Of a stretch of DNA of 64,000 bases, positions 34,720 to 43,316 are shown in pieces (position 1 is the stretch's first letter; each line of letters opens with the position of its first letter). Location of the stretch: positions 456,875-520,874 of the forward strand of contig NZ_LMIR01000001.1 in assembly GCF_001429165.1 (NCBI RefSeq). The letters run 5' to 3'. The notes beneath the pieces were generated by a model. It was not told where the DNA came from and ran no database searches. It saw only the letters and a program-made list of their open reading frames with translations. A program made the translations under genes and the position numbers. The stretch comes from Agromyces sp. Root81 (GTDB lineage Bacteria > Actinomycetota > Actinomycetes > Actinomycetales > Microbacteriaceae).

Positions 34720-35907
34720 TCACGGCACCCGGAGCTCTCTGATCGGCTCCCGCCGGGATGCGGCGACCGCGGGCAGGAGTGCGGAGACGGTCGCGACGAG
34801 CACGGCGAGGATGCAGACTCCGGCGACGTAGCTCCATCCCGGGAGCGGGTCACCGGTGACGGCGAGCACCATGAGTGCGGTCGCGGAGCCGATGGCGGCG
34901 CCGACGGTCGCGACGGCTGCGGTCTGGATGGTGATGAGGGCGACGATGAGTCGTTGCGACGCCCCGAGTGCACGGCGGCGGCCGAAGTCCTTCCGCCGCA
35001 GCATCACCATGCCGTAGAGGAGCACCGCGACGAGGAACGCGGTGACGGCGAGGATGCCGAGGGTGAGGGTGCGGCCGAAGCTGCCGAGCTGGCCCTCGAT
35101 GATCGCGCGGAGCGAGGCGAGGTCTTCGCTGGTCTGCACGCTGACCTTCGTCGGGTCGTCGACGCCGAGCACGGAGCCGACAGCTTCGGCGACGGGTGCG
35201 ACGAGGTCGGGACGTTCGGCGATGACGAGTAGCGCGCCGACGGGCGCGGGCGGGGCGTCCCCCAGTTGCGGGGCCAGGAGCAGTGGTTCGAGGAACGCGA
35301 GGTGCTCGGGGACGGCGATGCGGCCGCCGACGGCGTAGCCGCCGGTGCCGTCGGTGAGCTCGACCGATCCGATGGGTTCGTCGAGCCCGAGTTGGGCGAG
35401 TGCGGTGTCGGACGCGTACGCGACATCCCCGTCGCCTGGGAGCGTCTCCGGCAGGCCGAGCTGTGTCCAGTCGTCGGCCCAGACCTGTCGGAGCGGGACC
35501 CGGGTGCCGTCGTCGAATGCGGCGTTGCGGACGTCTTGGGCGAGGCTGAATGCGCCGGCCCATTCGATGCCGTCGAGGTGTCTGATCCGGTCGAGCACGG
35601 TCGTGTCGAGGCCTGCGGCGGGTTCGGCGCGGACGATGATGGACCGGGTGCCGGCGGAGTCGATGGACCCGATGACGTCTTGTTCGGCGCCGACCGCGCG
35701 GCCGGAGGTCAGCAGCACCGCGGCGCACATCCCGGCGATCACGACAAGGGTGAGCACGGATGCGACCGGTTGGGTGAGCGCGGAGACCAGCGCCTCCCGC
35801 ACGACTGCCCACCACGACGGCGTGCGTCGCCCTGTGCTTCGCACGCGGCCGCCGCTTGCGGTCGCGCCCGATGGGTTCGCGGCGAGTTCTCGCTCGGTCG
35901 TGGTCAC
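34720..35907 (-). CDS. FtsX/MacB-type ABC transporter permease
   Basis: The 395-residue protein has a transmembrane helix after a cytoplasmic start (about 46-66). A large extracytoplasmic domain of about 200 residues (MacB-like periplasmic core) and three C-terminal helices (about 280-385) follow. The ending LRVP after RREPIREL is usual for FtsX permeases. It is the third gene of an adaptor-ATPase-permease unit, with a 4-bp overlap with the ATPase. It should move a peptide or lipid-like substrate at the outer membrane leaflet or outside; the substrate is unknown. Confidence 0.88.
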   Translation of the reverse strand: MTTTERELAANPSGATASGGRVRSTGRRTPSWWAVVREALVSALTQPVASVLTLVVIAGMCAAVLLTSGRAVGAEQDVIGSIDSAGTRSIIVRAEPAAGLDTTVLDRIRHLDGIEWAGAFSLAQDVRNAAFDDGTRVPLRQVWADDWTQLGLPETLPGDGDVAYASDTALAQLGLDEPIGSVELTDGTGGYAVGGRIAVPEHLAFLEPLLLAPQLGDAPPAPVGALLVIAERPDLVAPVAEAVGSVLGVDDPTKVSVQTSEDLASLRAIIEGQLGSFGRTLTLGILAVTAFLVAVLLYGMVMLRRKDFGRRRALGASQRLIVALITIQTAAVATVGAAIGSATALMVLAVTGDPLPGWSYVAGVCILAVLVATVSALLPAVAASRREPIRELRVP

Positions 35908-36545
35908 AGCATCAGCTCCCGGTCGCAGCGGGCGACCAGCGCCGGGTCGTGCGTGACGACGATGACGGCCGCGCCGCGCCTGGCCTGTTCGTGCAGTGCG
36001 GTCACGACGACATCGGATGACGCGGGGTCGAGGTTACCGGTCGGCTCATCGGCGAGGAGGATCCGAGGGTCGCCCAGCAGGGCCCGGCACAGAGCGATGC
36101 GTTGCGCCTGGCCGCCGGAGACCTGCCCGGGCTTGGCGCCGGCGCGGAGTGCGACCCCGAACTGGTCCATCAGCTCGTGCGCCCGTCCGGTCGCGGCGCG
36201 GCGGTCGTCGCCGCGGTACAGCACCGTCTCGAGGATGTTGTCGAGCACGGTGCGGGACGCGTCCAGCGCAGCATCCTGGAACACGAAGCCGAACGTCGAA
36301 CTCCGAAGTGCCGCGCGGTCCCGGTCCGGCAGGCCCTGCGCAGCCTCACCGTCGACGAGCACTCGCCCGCCGACTGGTTTCAGCATCATGCCGAGCAGGT
36401 ACAGCAGGGTCGACTTGCCTCGGCCCGACGGACCGGTGACGGCGACGACTTCACCGGCATGGAAGTCGGCCGACCAGCCGTCGAGGAGCAGGGAACGCGG
36501 ATCGTACCCGAAGGAGAGCCCGTCAGCGGCGAGCAGCGCGGTCAC
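35904..36545 (-). CDS. ABC transporter ATP-binding protein (LolD/MacB type)
   Basis: The 213-residue ATPase has Walker A GPSGRGKST, Q-loop FVFQDAAL, signature VSGGQAQR, Walker B ILLADEPTGNLD and H-loop VVTHD. The start is GTG 36545, overlapping the stop of the adaptor gene (GTGA). The open frame to 36908 is a shadow of the adaptor gene. Length and TGNLDP wording are typical of MacB/LolD-like ATPases, which use the ATPase cycle for mechanotransmission, not classical import. Confidence 0.93.
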   Translation of the reverse strand: MTALLAADGLSFGYDPRSLLLDGWSADFHAGEVVAVTGPSGRGKSTLLYLLGMMLKPVGGRVLVDGEAAQGLPDRDRAALRSSTFGFVFQDAALDASRTVLDNILETVLYRGDDRRAATGRAHELMDQFGVALRAGAKPGQVSGGQAQRIALCRALLGDPRILLADEPTGNLDPASSDVVVTALHEQARRGAAVIVVTHDPALVARCDRELML

Positions 36546-37666
36546 GACTTCCCGCCGGCAGCCTCTTCGCCGGACGCGGGAACCCGCACTCGCATGCCGG
36601 CCGGTGCGCCGTCGATGACCGACATGCCCTTCGCCGCCGCGACGACGGCAACCTCGTGCCGCTCGCCCTCGTCGTCGACGACCGAGATGGTTCCGTCGGT
36701 CGCTGACAGGAGCGCCGCCGACGGGGCGACGACACCCGTCACCGTCGGCTGGGTCACAATCTTCGACAGCAGCCGGGACGAGCCTTCGGCAGGGAGGGTG
36801 CCGCACCCGGCGCCGCAGATCGTCGCGCCGCCCACGCCCTGCAGCACGACATCGACCTGATCGCCGGACTCCTCCGAAGGCTTCTGGCTCGCCACCTCCG
36901 CCGCCCACACGGTTCCGTCCGGCGCCTGCACCTCGACCGCCGTGCCGACAGGCATCGACCCCGCCTGCGACACCGTCACCGGGATCGTGAACACCGGCTC
37001 AGCAGACAGCGCCGACACCGCCGCTTCGCCGCCGCTCAGCGACGCGCCCCTGAACACGATCTCCGGGTCGAGGGTGACCCGGGTCGGCAACGTCGGCACG
37101 AAGACCACGTCACCCGGTTGCACGACCCCGTCGTCCCCAATCCCGAGCGAGTCCTGCCAGTCCTTCACGGCAGCCTCCGTCCGGCTGCCGAACTCGCCGT
37201 CGACCGCACCGGAGTAAAACCCGAGCTCGGTCAGCAGCTGCTGCAGCTGCTGCACGTCCGAGCCCTTCGCCTCCCGACTCAGCGGCCGAAACACCGGCGT
37301 CGCACCGGCCGCCACGACGACCGGCCGGAGGTTCACCGAGTACAGCACCGAACCCGCCCGCACCTCGTCCCCAGGCGCGACAGTCACTGACGTCACGGTT
37401 CCCGATGCCTGATTCGTAGCGGCAAGCGCCGGCTGCCACTCCGCGACCGTGTTCAGCTGCATCGACGAGCCGACCTCACCGTCCACGAGCTCCACGTACG
37501 TATACGGCGTCTCCGACAGCACGTCACGCGGCGGCGCGAACACCGCGGTGACCGCCCACCCTGCGACAGCACCGACCGCGAGCAGGCTGACGACCAACAC
37601 CGGGATGCGCCACCAGCGCCGCCGAGGCTTCTCGGCGTTCATGTTCATCGGGCCATTGTCGGTCAC
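36542..37666 (-). CDS. exporter adaptor with peptidoglycan-binding domain
   Basis: The 374-residue protein has an N-terminal membrane anchor (about 19-42), a HlyD/biotinyl-lipoyl-like hairpin (about 80-115, SGTVTSVTVAPGDEVRAGSVL) and a PG_binding_1 domain inserted after it (about 133-170, GSDVQQLQQLLTELGFYSGAVDGEFG). A beta-barrel part with CGAGCG follows. Such adaptors replace the periplasmic fusion protein in Gram-positive MacB-like exporters and tie it to the cell wall. It is first in a three-gene operon. An AT-rich inverted repeat (37766-37789) lies upstream. Confidence 0.85.
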   Translation of the reverse strand: MTDNGPMNMNAEKPRRRWWRIPVLVVSLLAVGAVAGWAVTAVFAPPRDVLSETPYTYVELVDGEVGSSMQLNTVAEWQPALAATNQASGTVTSVTVAPGDEVRAGSVLYSVNLRPVVVAAGATPVFRPLSREAKGSDVQQLQQLLTELGFYSGAVDGEFGSRTEAAVKDWQDSLGIGDDGVVQPGDVVFVPTLPTRVTLDPEIVFRGASLSGGEAAVSALSAEPVFTIPVTVSQAGSMPVGTAVEVQAPDGTVWAAEVASQKPSEESGDQVDVVLQGVGGATICGAGCGTLPAEGSSRLLSKIVTQPTVTGVVAPSAALLSATDGTISVVDDEGERHEVAVVAAAKGMSVIDGAPAGMRVRVPASGEEAAGGKS

Positions 37667-37765
37667 GACACTCCTTCATGCGACTCATCGGTGAGATGGC
37701 CCTGCGTTCTTGTCTGTTTCGGCGCTGTGGTTCCCACCGGCAGCCGGTTCGTCAGCAGCTTGCGA

Positions 37766-37789
37766 CCCAATATAAGTCGAATATGGGTG
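37766..37789 (-). promoter_or_regulatory. AT-rich inverted repeat upstream of the exporter operon
   Basis: ACCCAATAT and ATATGGGT face each other around AAGTCGA. The core (minus strand ATTCGACTTA) resembles the TATCGACTTA upstream of lipoprotein L3 and the TATCGATTTA upstream of L6. It could be a common activator site or extended -10 region; the regulator is unknown. Confidence 0.4.
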
Positions 37790-37853
37790 GTCGTCTACCG
37801 GATCGATGCCGCCTCCGAGGCGAGGCCTGACGTGCCGGAAGAATGCGCCCCTG

Positions 37854-38405
37854 TTACCAGGTACCGAAGAACCAGGCTGGTTGCGGGCATGCCTCGTTGA
37901 CCTCGCGCCACTTCGAGTCAGGCATGCCCATGACGCCCGAACTTGCGGCGTACGCGGACCAGCGCCCTGCGCCCGGGAAGGCGTCGATGAACTCCTGCTC
38001 CGACGGCGGCTCGTCGATGTCGTCGTAGCCGAGCTCGATGAGGCAGTCACGCGTCTCGAGCTCCTGGGCGTAGACCTTCTTCATGTCGGCGGTCGACATG
38101 TTCGTGATGGCGTCGTCGTACGGCGCCCAGCACTCGTCGGCATCTGCACGGTAGAGCTCGTACTGGTCGTCCGGTATGTCGCCGGCGTCCGTGCCGACGC
38201 CCCCGTCCCACGAGATCGTGACGGGCCAACCCTTCTCGATCAGACACCTGTACGCCTCGTTCGACGCCGGTGACAGGCTGAGCCCTTCATCGACCGGAGA
38301 GGTGGTCGGTTCCGGCTTCTCACTCTGGCCGGCGCAGCCGGTCAGCACGAGCCCGGCGCTGAGCGCCAGCATGGTCGGCATTCCCCTTCGACGTGCTGTG
38401 AGCAT
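37854..38405 (-). CDS. four-cysteine lipoprotein, family member L3
   Basis: The 183-residue lipoprotein has lipobox LTGC. Its mature part shows CLIEKGWPVTISWDGG, DECWAPYDDA, ELETRDCLIELGYDD, PPSEQEFIDAFPGAGRWSAY and CPQPAW. It is nearly a copy of L6 (39634-40179), about three quarters identical by eye including the C-terminus, so one arose by recent duplication. The 60-90 bp upstream are duplicated as well. It has its own promoter region and probably a separate transcript from L4-L6. The function is unknown. Confidence 0.8.
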   Translation of the reverse strand: MLTARRRGMPTMLALSAGLVLTGCAGQSEKPEPTTSPVDEGLSLSPASNEAYRCLIEKGWPVTISWDGGVGTDAGDIPDDQYELYRADADECWAPYDDAITNMSTADMKKVYAQELETRDCLIELGYDDIDEPPSEQEFIDAFPGAGRWSAYAASSGVMGMPDSKWREVNEACPQPAWFFGTW

Positions 38406-38508
38406 CGTCCCTCATTCCAGTCGGAGCAGTCGTTCGCTGCGGTCGATGGTAAGTCGATATAGACGGATTAGCTAGCATCTCGCGTCGGTATATGGAGTCC
38501 TCGCGTGC

Positions 38509-38565
38509 GGCGAGACATCCGGTTTTCGTCTCTCGCCACCTCACCGGCACCGACTACTGCCGGTG
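38509..38565 (-). terminator. hairpins at the end of the L4 gene
   Basis: CACCGGCA (38542-38549) and TGCCGGTG (38558-38565) form a stem that contains the L4 stop codon. GGCGAGA (38509-38515) and TCTCGCC (38531-38537) form a second just downstream in the minus-strand sense. They separate the L6-L5-L4 transcript from L3. Confidence 0.5.
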
Positions 38566-39228
38566 CAGTTCCGCCGGAACCATCGGGCACAACTCGGGAA
38601 TCTCCGACGCTTCCTCCATCGTCAGTGCATCGTCGTCACCGTACGGAATCCAGGGCCGACCGTTCTCCCAGTCCTCGATGAAGACTTGTTCGCTCGGAAG
38701 CGCCGACGCCGACGACCCTGCCTGTTCGATGCAGGGGATGACCGTGTGCTTTTGGTACGCGTAGATGTAGCGAAGCTCGGCCTCGGTGTACGGGCGAATG
38801 AACCGGGGGTCGAGTGGGTACATCACGTCGCAGGCGTATGCAGCGAGCGTCTGAGCTTCTGCCTGCTCATCCGGCGGTACCGGGGAGTAGGTGATACCCC
38901 CTTCGTCATTCGGATGGGCAGGGAATCCCTGCTCGGTGACGCAGTCAGCCTTGACGTGAGCGATCTCGCTCTGCGTGACGAACCGCACCCGGTCAGGGGT
39001 CGGCAGCACGGCACCGGGATACAGCGACAGAATTCTCCCCCCCTTCTCCTCGAGGATGCTCGCGGCCAGCGCTTCTGACTGCGACTCGCTCAGCGGAGCG
39101 ACGGATGGCACGGGCGGCAACTCGTCCACTGAGCACGCCGTGAGCGGGATGGCGCTGAGCGCGACAACGCCGACCAGCGCCATGACGACGAAGGGCCCCC
39201 GGTGCGGCTCTCGCGAGGATCCAGTCAC
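38554..39228 (-). CDS. divergent four-cysteine lipoprotein, family member L4
   Basis: The 224-residue lipoprotein has lipobox LTAC after a clear hydrophobic core. I chose GTG 39228 as start because it overlaps the stop of the broken L5 gene (GTGA). It keeps the family spacing: a Cys before G-F (CVTEQGFPAH), a second Cys (YACDVMY), a third in IPCIEQAG, LPSEQVFIEDW, W-I-PYG and a final CP. It has an extra 40-residue N-terminal segment (LEEKGGRILSLYPGA) that the others lack. It is the most diverged intact member. Confidence 0.75.
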   Translation of the reverse strand: MTGSSREPHRGPFVVMALVGVVALSAIPLTACSVDELPPVPSVAPLSESQSEALAASILEEKGGRILSLYPGAVLPTPDRVRFVTQSEIAHVKADCVTEQGFPAHPNDEGGITYSPVPPDEQAEAQTLAAYACDVMYPLDPRFIRPYTEAELRYIYAYQKHTVIPCIEQAGSSASALPSEQVFIEDWENGRPWIPYGDDDALTMEEASEIPELCPMVPAELHRQ

Positions 39229-39592
39229 CCCCAGAGGCCCTTTGGCAACTGGGGGCACGTCTCATCGGCCCCAGCGAAGGACGACATGTCGACCTCGTTG
39301 ATCGGGTTGTACCCGCCCGTTCGTGGGTACTCGTCGAGGAAGACCTGCTCCGAGGTGGGTTCGGAGATCTCGTGGCCGAGGTCGATCAGGCATTGCCGCA
39401 TCTCACCCGCCCGGTACCGGTAGAGGTACACATTGCCGCGAGTTCGGTTTCCACGATCTGCTCGGATTCCGATGCGGAAAGGGCGTCTGGGATCGGCTTC
39501 GCGTCGGCGGGCTGGCCTGCGTAGCTGGCGACGAGGAACGTGACGGTGCCCGCAACGACCCAACCTAGATTCCGACGCGTGCGGTTCAACAT
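39225..39592 (-). pseudogene. frameshifted family member L5
   Basis: An ATG at 39592 with GAGGAGG starts a signal-peptide-like N-terminus (MLNRTRRNLGWVVAGTVTFLVAS). The frame then reads SASESEQIVETELAA. A one-base loss near 39431-39440 shifts the rest: VYLYRYRAGEMRQCLIDLG, SEQVFLDEYP and CPQLPKG lie in another frame, ending at 39225. The N-terminal half of the family domain (first two Cys) is missing, and there is no lipobox. L5 sits between L6 and L4 in one transcript. Confidence 0.75.
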
Positions 39593-39633
39593 GTGCCTCC
39601 TCGAATTGACATGCAGACGGAGCATGGGCGCCG

Positions 39634-40179
39634 CTACCAGGTTCCGAACGACCAGGCCGGCTGCGGGCAGGCCTCGTTGACCTCACGCCACTTCGAGTCC
39701 GGCATACCCATGACGCCGGCGCTGGCGCTGTACGCGGACCACCGGCCGGCGCCCGGGAACGAGTCGATGAACTCCTGCTCCGACGGCGGCTCGTCGAGGT
39801 CGTCGAAGCCGAGCTCGATGAGGCAGTCACGCGTCTCGAGCTCCTGGAGGTAGACCGTCTCGATGTCCGAGACCGGCATGTTCAGGCTGGCCTCGTTGAT
39901 CGGCGCCCAGCACTCGTCGGAGTCCGCTTTGTACAACTCCATCTGTTCGGCCGGGATGCTGTCACTGTCTGTGCCGATTCCGCCGTCCCACGAAATGGTG
40001 ACGTCCCAGCCCCTCACGGTCAAGCACTCGTAGACCTGGTTCGACGCCGGCGACAGGCTGAGCCCTTCATCGACCGGCGACGTCGTCGGTTCCGGGGCCG
40101 GGCTGCTGCAGCCCGTCAATACGAGGCCGGCCCCCACGGCCAGCGTGGTGAGCACTCCCCATTGACGTGCTCGGTGCAT
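39634..40179 (-). CDS. four-cysteine lipoprotein, family member L6
   Basis: The 181-residue lipoprotein is the close sister of L3, with lipobox LTGC followed by PEPTTSPVDEGLSLSPASN in both. Its landmarks are CLTVRGWDVTISWDGG, DECWAPINEA, ELETRDCLIELGFDD, PPSEQEFIDSFPGAGRW and CPQPAW. GGAATGAGG precedes the ATG. It heads the L6-L5-L4 transcript. Sequence up to about 75 bp upstream is shared with L3, including CTATATCGA and CTAGCTAAT. Confidence 0.8.
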   Translation of the reverse strand: MHRARQWGVLTTLAVGAGLVLTGCSSPAPEPTTSPVDEGLSLSPASNQVYECLTVRGWDVTISWDGGIGTDSDSIPAEQMELYKADSDECWAPINEASLNMPVSDIETVYLQELETRDCLIELGFDDLDEPPSEQEFIDSFPGAGRWSAYSASAGVMGMPDSKWREVNEACPQPAWSFGTW

Positions 40180-40366
40180 CGTTCCTCATTCCAGTCGGAG
40201 CAGTTGTCCACTGCAGTCGATGGTAAATCGATATAGCCAGATTAGCTAGTCCTCGCAGAATCGTGCACGGCATCCGAGAACGCTCGCGTGCCGAAGAGCG
40301 GCCCAGCGAATAGCCTGAGGTCGTGGACTGCTGCGATCCACGACCGCCGAGCCGAGGCGCCCCGCG

Positions 40367-41557
40367 ATGACGCGCCGGGCCGTCTCGCAGCGCCTGTTCT
40401 CACCCGCCTTCATCGCGCTGGGCGTCGCGGAGCTCTGCTACTTCACGGCCGTCGGGGTGTCGATCTACGCGCTGCCGCTCACCATCACCGGTCCGATCGG
40501 CGGCGACGAGGCGATGGCCGGCCTCGCGTTCGGAGCGTTCGCCCTGTCGGCCCTGGTGCTGCGTCCCGTCGCCGGGCGCCTCGCGGACACCCTCGGCCGG
40601 CGGCCGTTGCTCCTCGGGGGCGCGCTCATCGCCGCGCTGAGCCTGGCCCTGCTCGCGATCGCCGGCGACATCGTGACGATCATCGTGCTTCGCCTCCTCG
40701 CGGGCGTCGCCGAGGCGGCGTTCTTCGTCGCCGGGTTCGCGGCGCTCGCCGACCTTGCGCCGCGCGACCGCATGGGCGAGGCGCTGTCGTACAACTCGCT
40801 CGGGCTCTACCTCGGCATCGCCCTCGGTCCGCCGCTCGGCGAGGCGCTCGTCGGCGTCTCGGGGTTCGCCCTCGCGTGGAACGGCGCGGCGGTGCTCGCC
40901 GTGCTCGCCGCCGGGCTCTCGCTCCTCATCGGCGAGACGAGGGAGGGGCCGCCGCCCGCGAAGGCGGATCGACGAATCATCCACCGCCCCGCGCTGCCGA
41001 TCTCGCTCGGCTTCCTCTCGTCGCTCGTGCCGATCGGTGGCTTCCTCGCCTTCGCGGCACTGCAGGGCGAAGCGGTCGGCTCCGGGAACGCGAGCACGGC
41101 ACTGTTCGTCTACGGCGGGGTGGTCGTGGTGTGCCGCATCGCCTTCGCCCGCGTCCCCGACCGGCTGCCCCCGCTTGCCCTCGGCGCTGCAGCGCTCCTC
41201 ACGATCGGCGTCGGCCTCGTGATCATCGCGTCGTGGGCATCGCCGATCGGCCTCATGCTCGGCACGGGCGTCGCGGCGATCGGGGTCGCCTTCAGCACTC
41301 CCGCGTTCTTCGGGGCGATCTTCGCGACCGCTTCGCCGTCGCAGCGCGGCGTGGCATCCGGCACCGCGAGTGCCGCCATCGACCTCGGGCTCGGACTGGG
41401 ACCGATCGTGCTCGGCATCGTCGCCGACGCCGCAGGGCTCCCGTGGGCCTTCGGCATCGGAGCGGCCGTCGCCGGTATCGGGGCAGTTTGGACGCTCCTC
41501 CTCTTCCGCAGCGCCGGTGCGTCGGCCCGGCGCCCGCAGACGAACCTGCCCGCCTGA
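40367..41557 (+). CDS. MFS transporter
   Basis: The 396-residue protein has about 12 transmembrane helices. The MFS motif A-like loop between helices 2 and 3 is GRLADTLGRRPLLL, and a second such loop is ARVPDRLPPLAL. It is of the drug/sugar efflux type; the substrate is unknown. Its upstream region contains a TAGCCT hexamer at 40311-40316. It marks the return to core sequence after the accessory region. No Shine-Dalgarno is obvious before ATG 40367. Confidence 0.85.
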   Translation: MTRRAVSQRLFSPAFIALGVAELCYFTAVGVSIYALPLTITGPIGGDEAMAGLAFGAFALSALVLRPVAGRLADTLGRRPLLLGGALIAALSLALLAIAGDIVTIIVLRLLAGVAEAAFFVAGFAALADLAPRDRMGEALSYNSLGLYLGIALGPPLGEALVGVSGFALAWNGAAVLAVLAAGLSLLIGETREGPPPAKADRRIIHRPALPISLGFLSSLVPIGGFLAFAALQGEAVGSGNASTALFVYGGVVVVCRIAFARVPDRLPPLALGAAALLTIGVGLVIIASWASPIGLMLGTGVAAIGVAFSTPAFFGAIFATASPSQRGVASGTASAAIDLGLGLGPIVLGIVADAAGLPWAFGIGAAVAGIGAVWTLLLFRSAGASARRPQTNLPA

Positions 41558-41631
41558 CGCGGGCTCGCGAGGTCGGCACGCGAGGTTCACCGCATCCCCG
41601 TGTCGGACCCCGCCGACCCCGCGACATCCGT

Positions 41632-41637
41632 TAGCCT
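41632..41637 (+). promoter_or_regulatory. -10 hexamer for leaderless DUF3097 gene
   Basis: TAGCCT ends exactly 6 nt before the GTG at 41644, with no Shine-Dalgarno between. Confidence 0.45.
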
Positions 41638-41643
41638 CGATCG

Positions 41644-42522
41644 GTGCCCGCGACGCCCCCTGATTCCTTCCGCAGCGACCCCCACGACCGGTACAGCGGT
41701 GATGTGCTCGCCGGCGACTGGAAGGCGCGCGGGCGCAAGGTGGTCCCGACGGTCGAGGCCGAGCGCGACCTCGTCGTCGAGCTCGCCGAGAGCGGGTTCT
41801 GCGGTGCCGTGATCGGCATCGAGAAGAACATCGTGGTGCTCGAAGACCGCTTCGGCGCGAAGCGCATGTTCCCGCTCGGCCACGGCTTCCTCGTCGACGG
41901 CGAGGCTGTGCAGCTCGTCGCGCCGAGGCCGAAGGCGCCCGCCGGGCGACTTCGCACGGCATCCGGCTCGTTCGCCGTCGAGTCCGCGCCGGCGCGAGTC
42001 GCGCTGCCGAGCCGGATCTTCGTCGAGGGGCGCCACGACGCCGAGCTCGTCGAGAAGGTCTGGGGCGCCGACCTCCGCATCGAGGGCGTCGTCGTCGAGT
42101 ACCTCGAGGGTGTCGACGTGCTCGCCGACGCGCTCGCGGAGTTCCGCCCCGGCCCCGGTCGCAAGGCCGGGGTGCTCGTCGACCACCTCGTGCCCGGCTC
42201 GAAGGAGCAGCGCATCGCCGATGCCGTCATGCGCGGCCCGCACGGGGCGAACGTGCTCGTGGTGGGGCATCCGTTCATCGACATCTGGCAGGGCGTGAAG
42301 CCGGCCCGCCTCGGCAAGGAGGCCTGGCCCGTGATCCCCCGGGGCACAGAGTGGAAGCACGGCGTCTGCGACGCGTTCGGCTGGCCGCACGCCGAGCAGG
42401 CCGACATCGCGCGAGCCTGGCAGCACATCCTCGGCCGGGTGCGCGGCTACGGCGACCTCGAGCCGGCCCTGCTCGGCCGTGTCGAGGAGCTCATCGACTT
42501 CGTGACCGCACCCGCCGGCTGA
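41644..42522 (+). CDS. DUF3097 family protein
   Basis: The 292-residue protein matches the actinobacterial DUF3097 family. Landmarks are DRYSGDVLAGDWK near the start, FVEGRHDAELVEKVWGADLRIEGVVVEYLEG (a Toprim-like strand-E-strand feature) in the middle and GVCDAFGWPHAEQADIARAWQHIL at the end. The function is unknown; the VEGRHDAELVEKVWG segment resembles the Toprim start seen in RNase M5/primase folds. It begins with GTG directly after a -10 hexamer. It lies between the MFS gene and the convergent SDR. Confidence 0.82.
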   Translation: MPATPPDSFRSDPHDRYSGDVLAGDWKARGRKVVPTVEAERDLVVELAESGFCGAVIGIEKNIVVLEDRFGAKRMFPLGHGFLVDGEAVQLVAPRPKAPAGRLRTASGSFAVESAPARVALPSRIFVEGRHDAELVEKVWGADLRIEGVVVEYLEGVDVLADALAEFRPGPGRKAGVLVDHLVPGSKEQRIADAVMRGPHGANVLVVGHPFIDIWQGVKPARLGKEAWPVIPRGTEWKHGVCDAFGWPHAEQADIARAWQHILGRVRGYGDLEPALLGRVEELIDFVTAPAG

Positions 42523-42556
42523 CGACGCAGCCGTCGCAACGGCGGGTCGCGGCGAG

Positions 42557-43309
42557 TCAGATCGAGAAGCCGCCGTCGCTCATGATCAGCTGACCCGTCA
42601 CCCAGCGGCCCTCGTCGGAGACGAGGAAGCGCACGAGGCGTGCGGCATCGTCGGGCGTGCCGAGCCTGCCGCTCGGCTGGGCGGCGGTGAGCGCCATGCG
42701 CGTCTCGTCGTCCATCCAGCCGGTGTCGACCGGCCCGGGGTTCACGAGGTTCGCCGTGATGCCGAGCGGCGCGAGCTCGCGGGCGGCGGCGATGACGATG
42801 CGGTCGAGCGCGCCCTTGCTCGCGCCGTAGGGCACGTTGCCGACGACGTGATCGCTCGTGAGGGCGACGACACGGCCGCCGCCGCTCGGCACCTGTGCGG
42901 CGAAGGACTGCAGCAGCAGCCACGACGCACGGGTGTTGACCGCGAAGTGCCGGTCGAAGCTCTCGATCGTGGTGTCGAGGATCCCCGAGTCCACGCCCTC
43001 GGCGTGCGAGAGCACGAGCGCACTGATCGGCCCCAGAGCAGCGGATGCCTCGGCGACGAGCCGGCCCGGGACCTCCGGGTCGGCGAGGTCGGTGTCGAGG
43101 GCGATCGTGCGGGCGCCGAGTGCGCGGAGTGCGGCCGCGAGCGCCGCCGGATCCCGGTCGGGGTCGCCGCCCAGCGACATCCGCCGGTCGTAGTCGCCGA
43201 GGTGACTGAACGCGACGTCCCAGCCGTCGGCGGCGAGGGTGGCGGCGATCGCCCAGGCGATGCCGTTGCTGCGGCCGGCGCCGGTGAGCAGTGCGACTGG
43301 TCGTGACAT
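42557..43309 (-). CDS. short-chain dehydrogenase/reductase
   Basis: This 250-residue classical SDR has nucleotide-binding TGAGRSNGIAWAIA near the N-terminus (an FabG/FabI-like G-x5-GIG variant), NTRASW, the catalytic Tyr-Lys in VPYGASKGALDR, and NPGPVDTGWM. The C-terminus GQLIMSDGGFSI is usual. It is a probable NAD(P)-dependent oxidoreductase with unknown substrate. Asp after the second strand suggests NAD or NADP cannot be told apart here. It follows the VIT1 gene by 7 bp, so they are probably cotranscribed. Confidence 0.87.
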   Translation of the reverse strand: MSRPVALLTGAGRSNGIAWAIAATLAADGWDVAFSHLGDYDRRMSLGGDPDRDPAALAAALRALGARTIALDTDLADPEVPGRLVAEASAALGPISALVLSHAEGVDSGILDTTIESFDRHFAVNTRASWLLLQSFAAQVPSGGGRVVALTSDHVVGNVPYGASKGALDRIVIAAARELAPLGITANLVNPGPVDTGWMDDETRMALTAAQPSGRLGTPDDAARLVRFLVSDEGRWVTGQLIMSDGGFSI

Positions 43310-43316
43310 GGGACTC

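Noticed and set aside
40400-41962. Open frame antisense to the first MFS gene
   Set aside because: The shadow composition is Arg/Glu/Ala repeats with no motif; the MFS gene explains the DNA.
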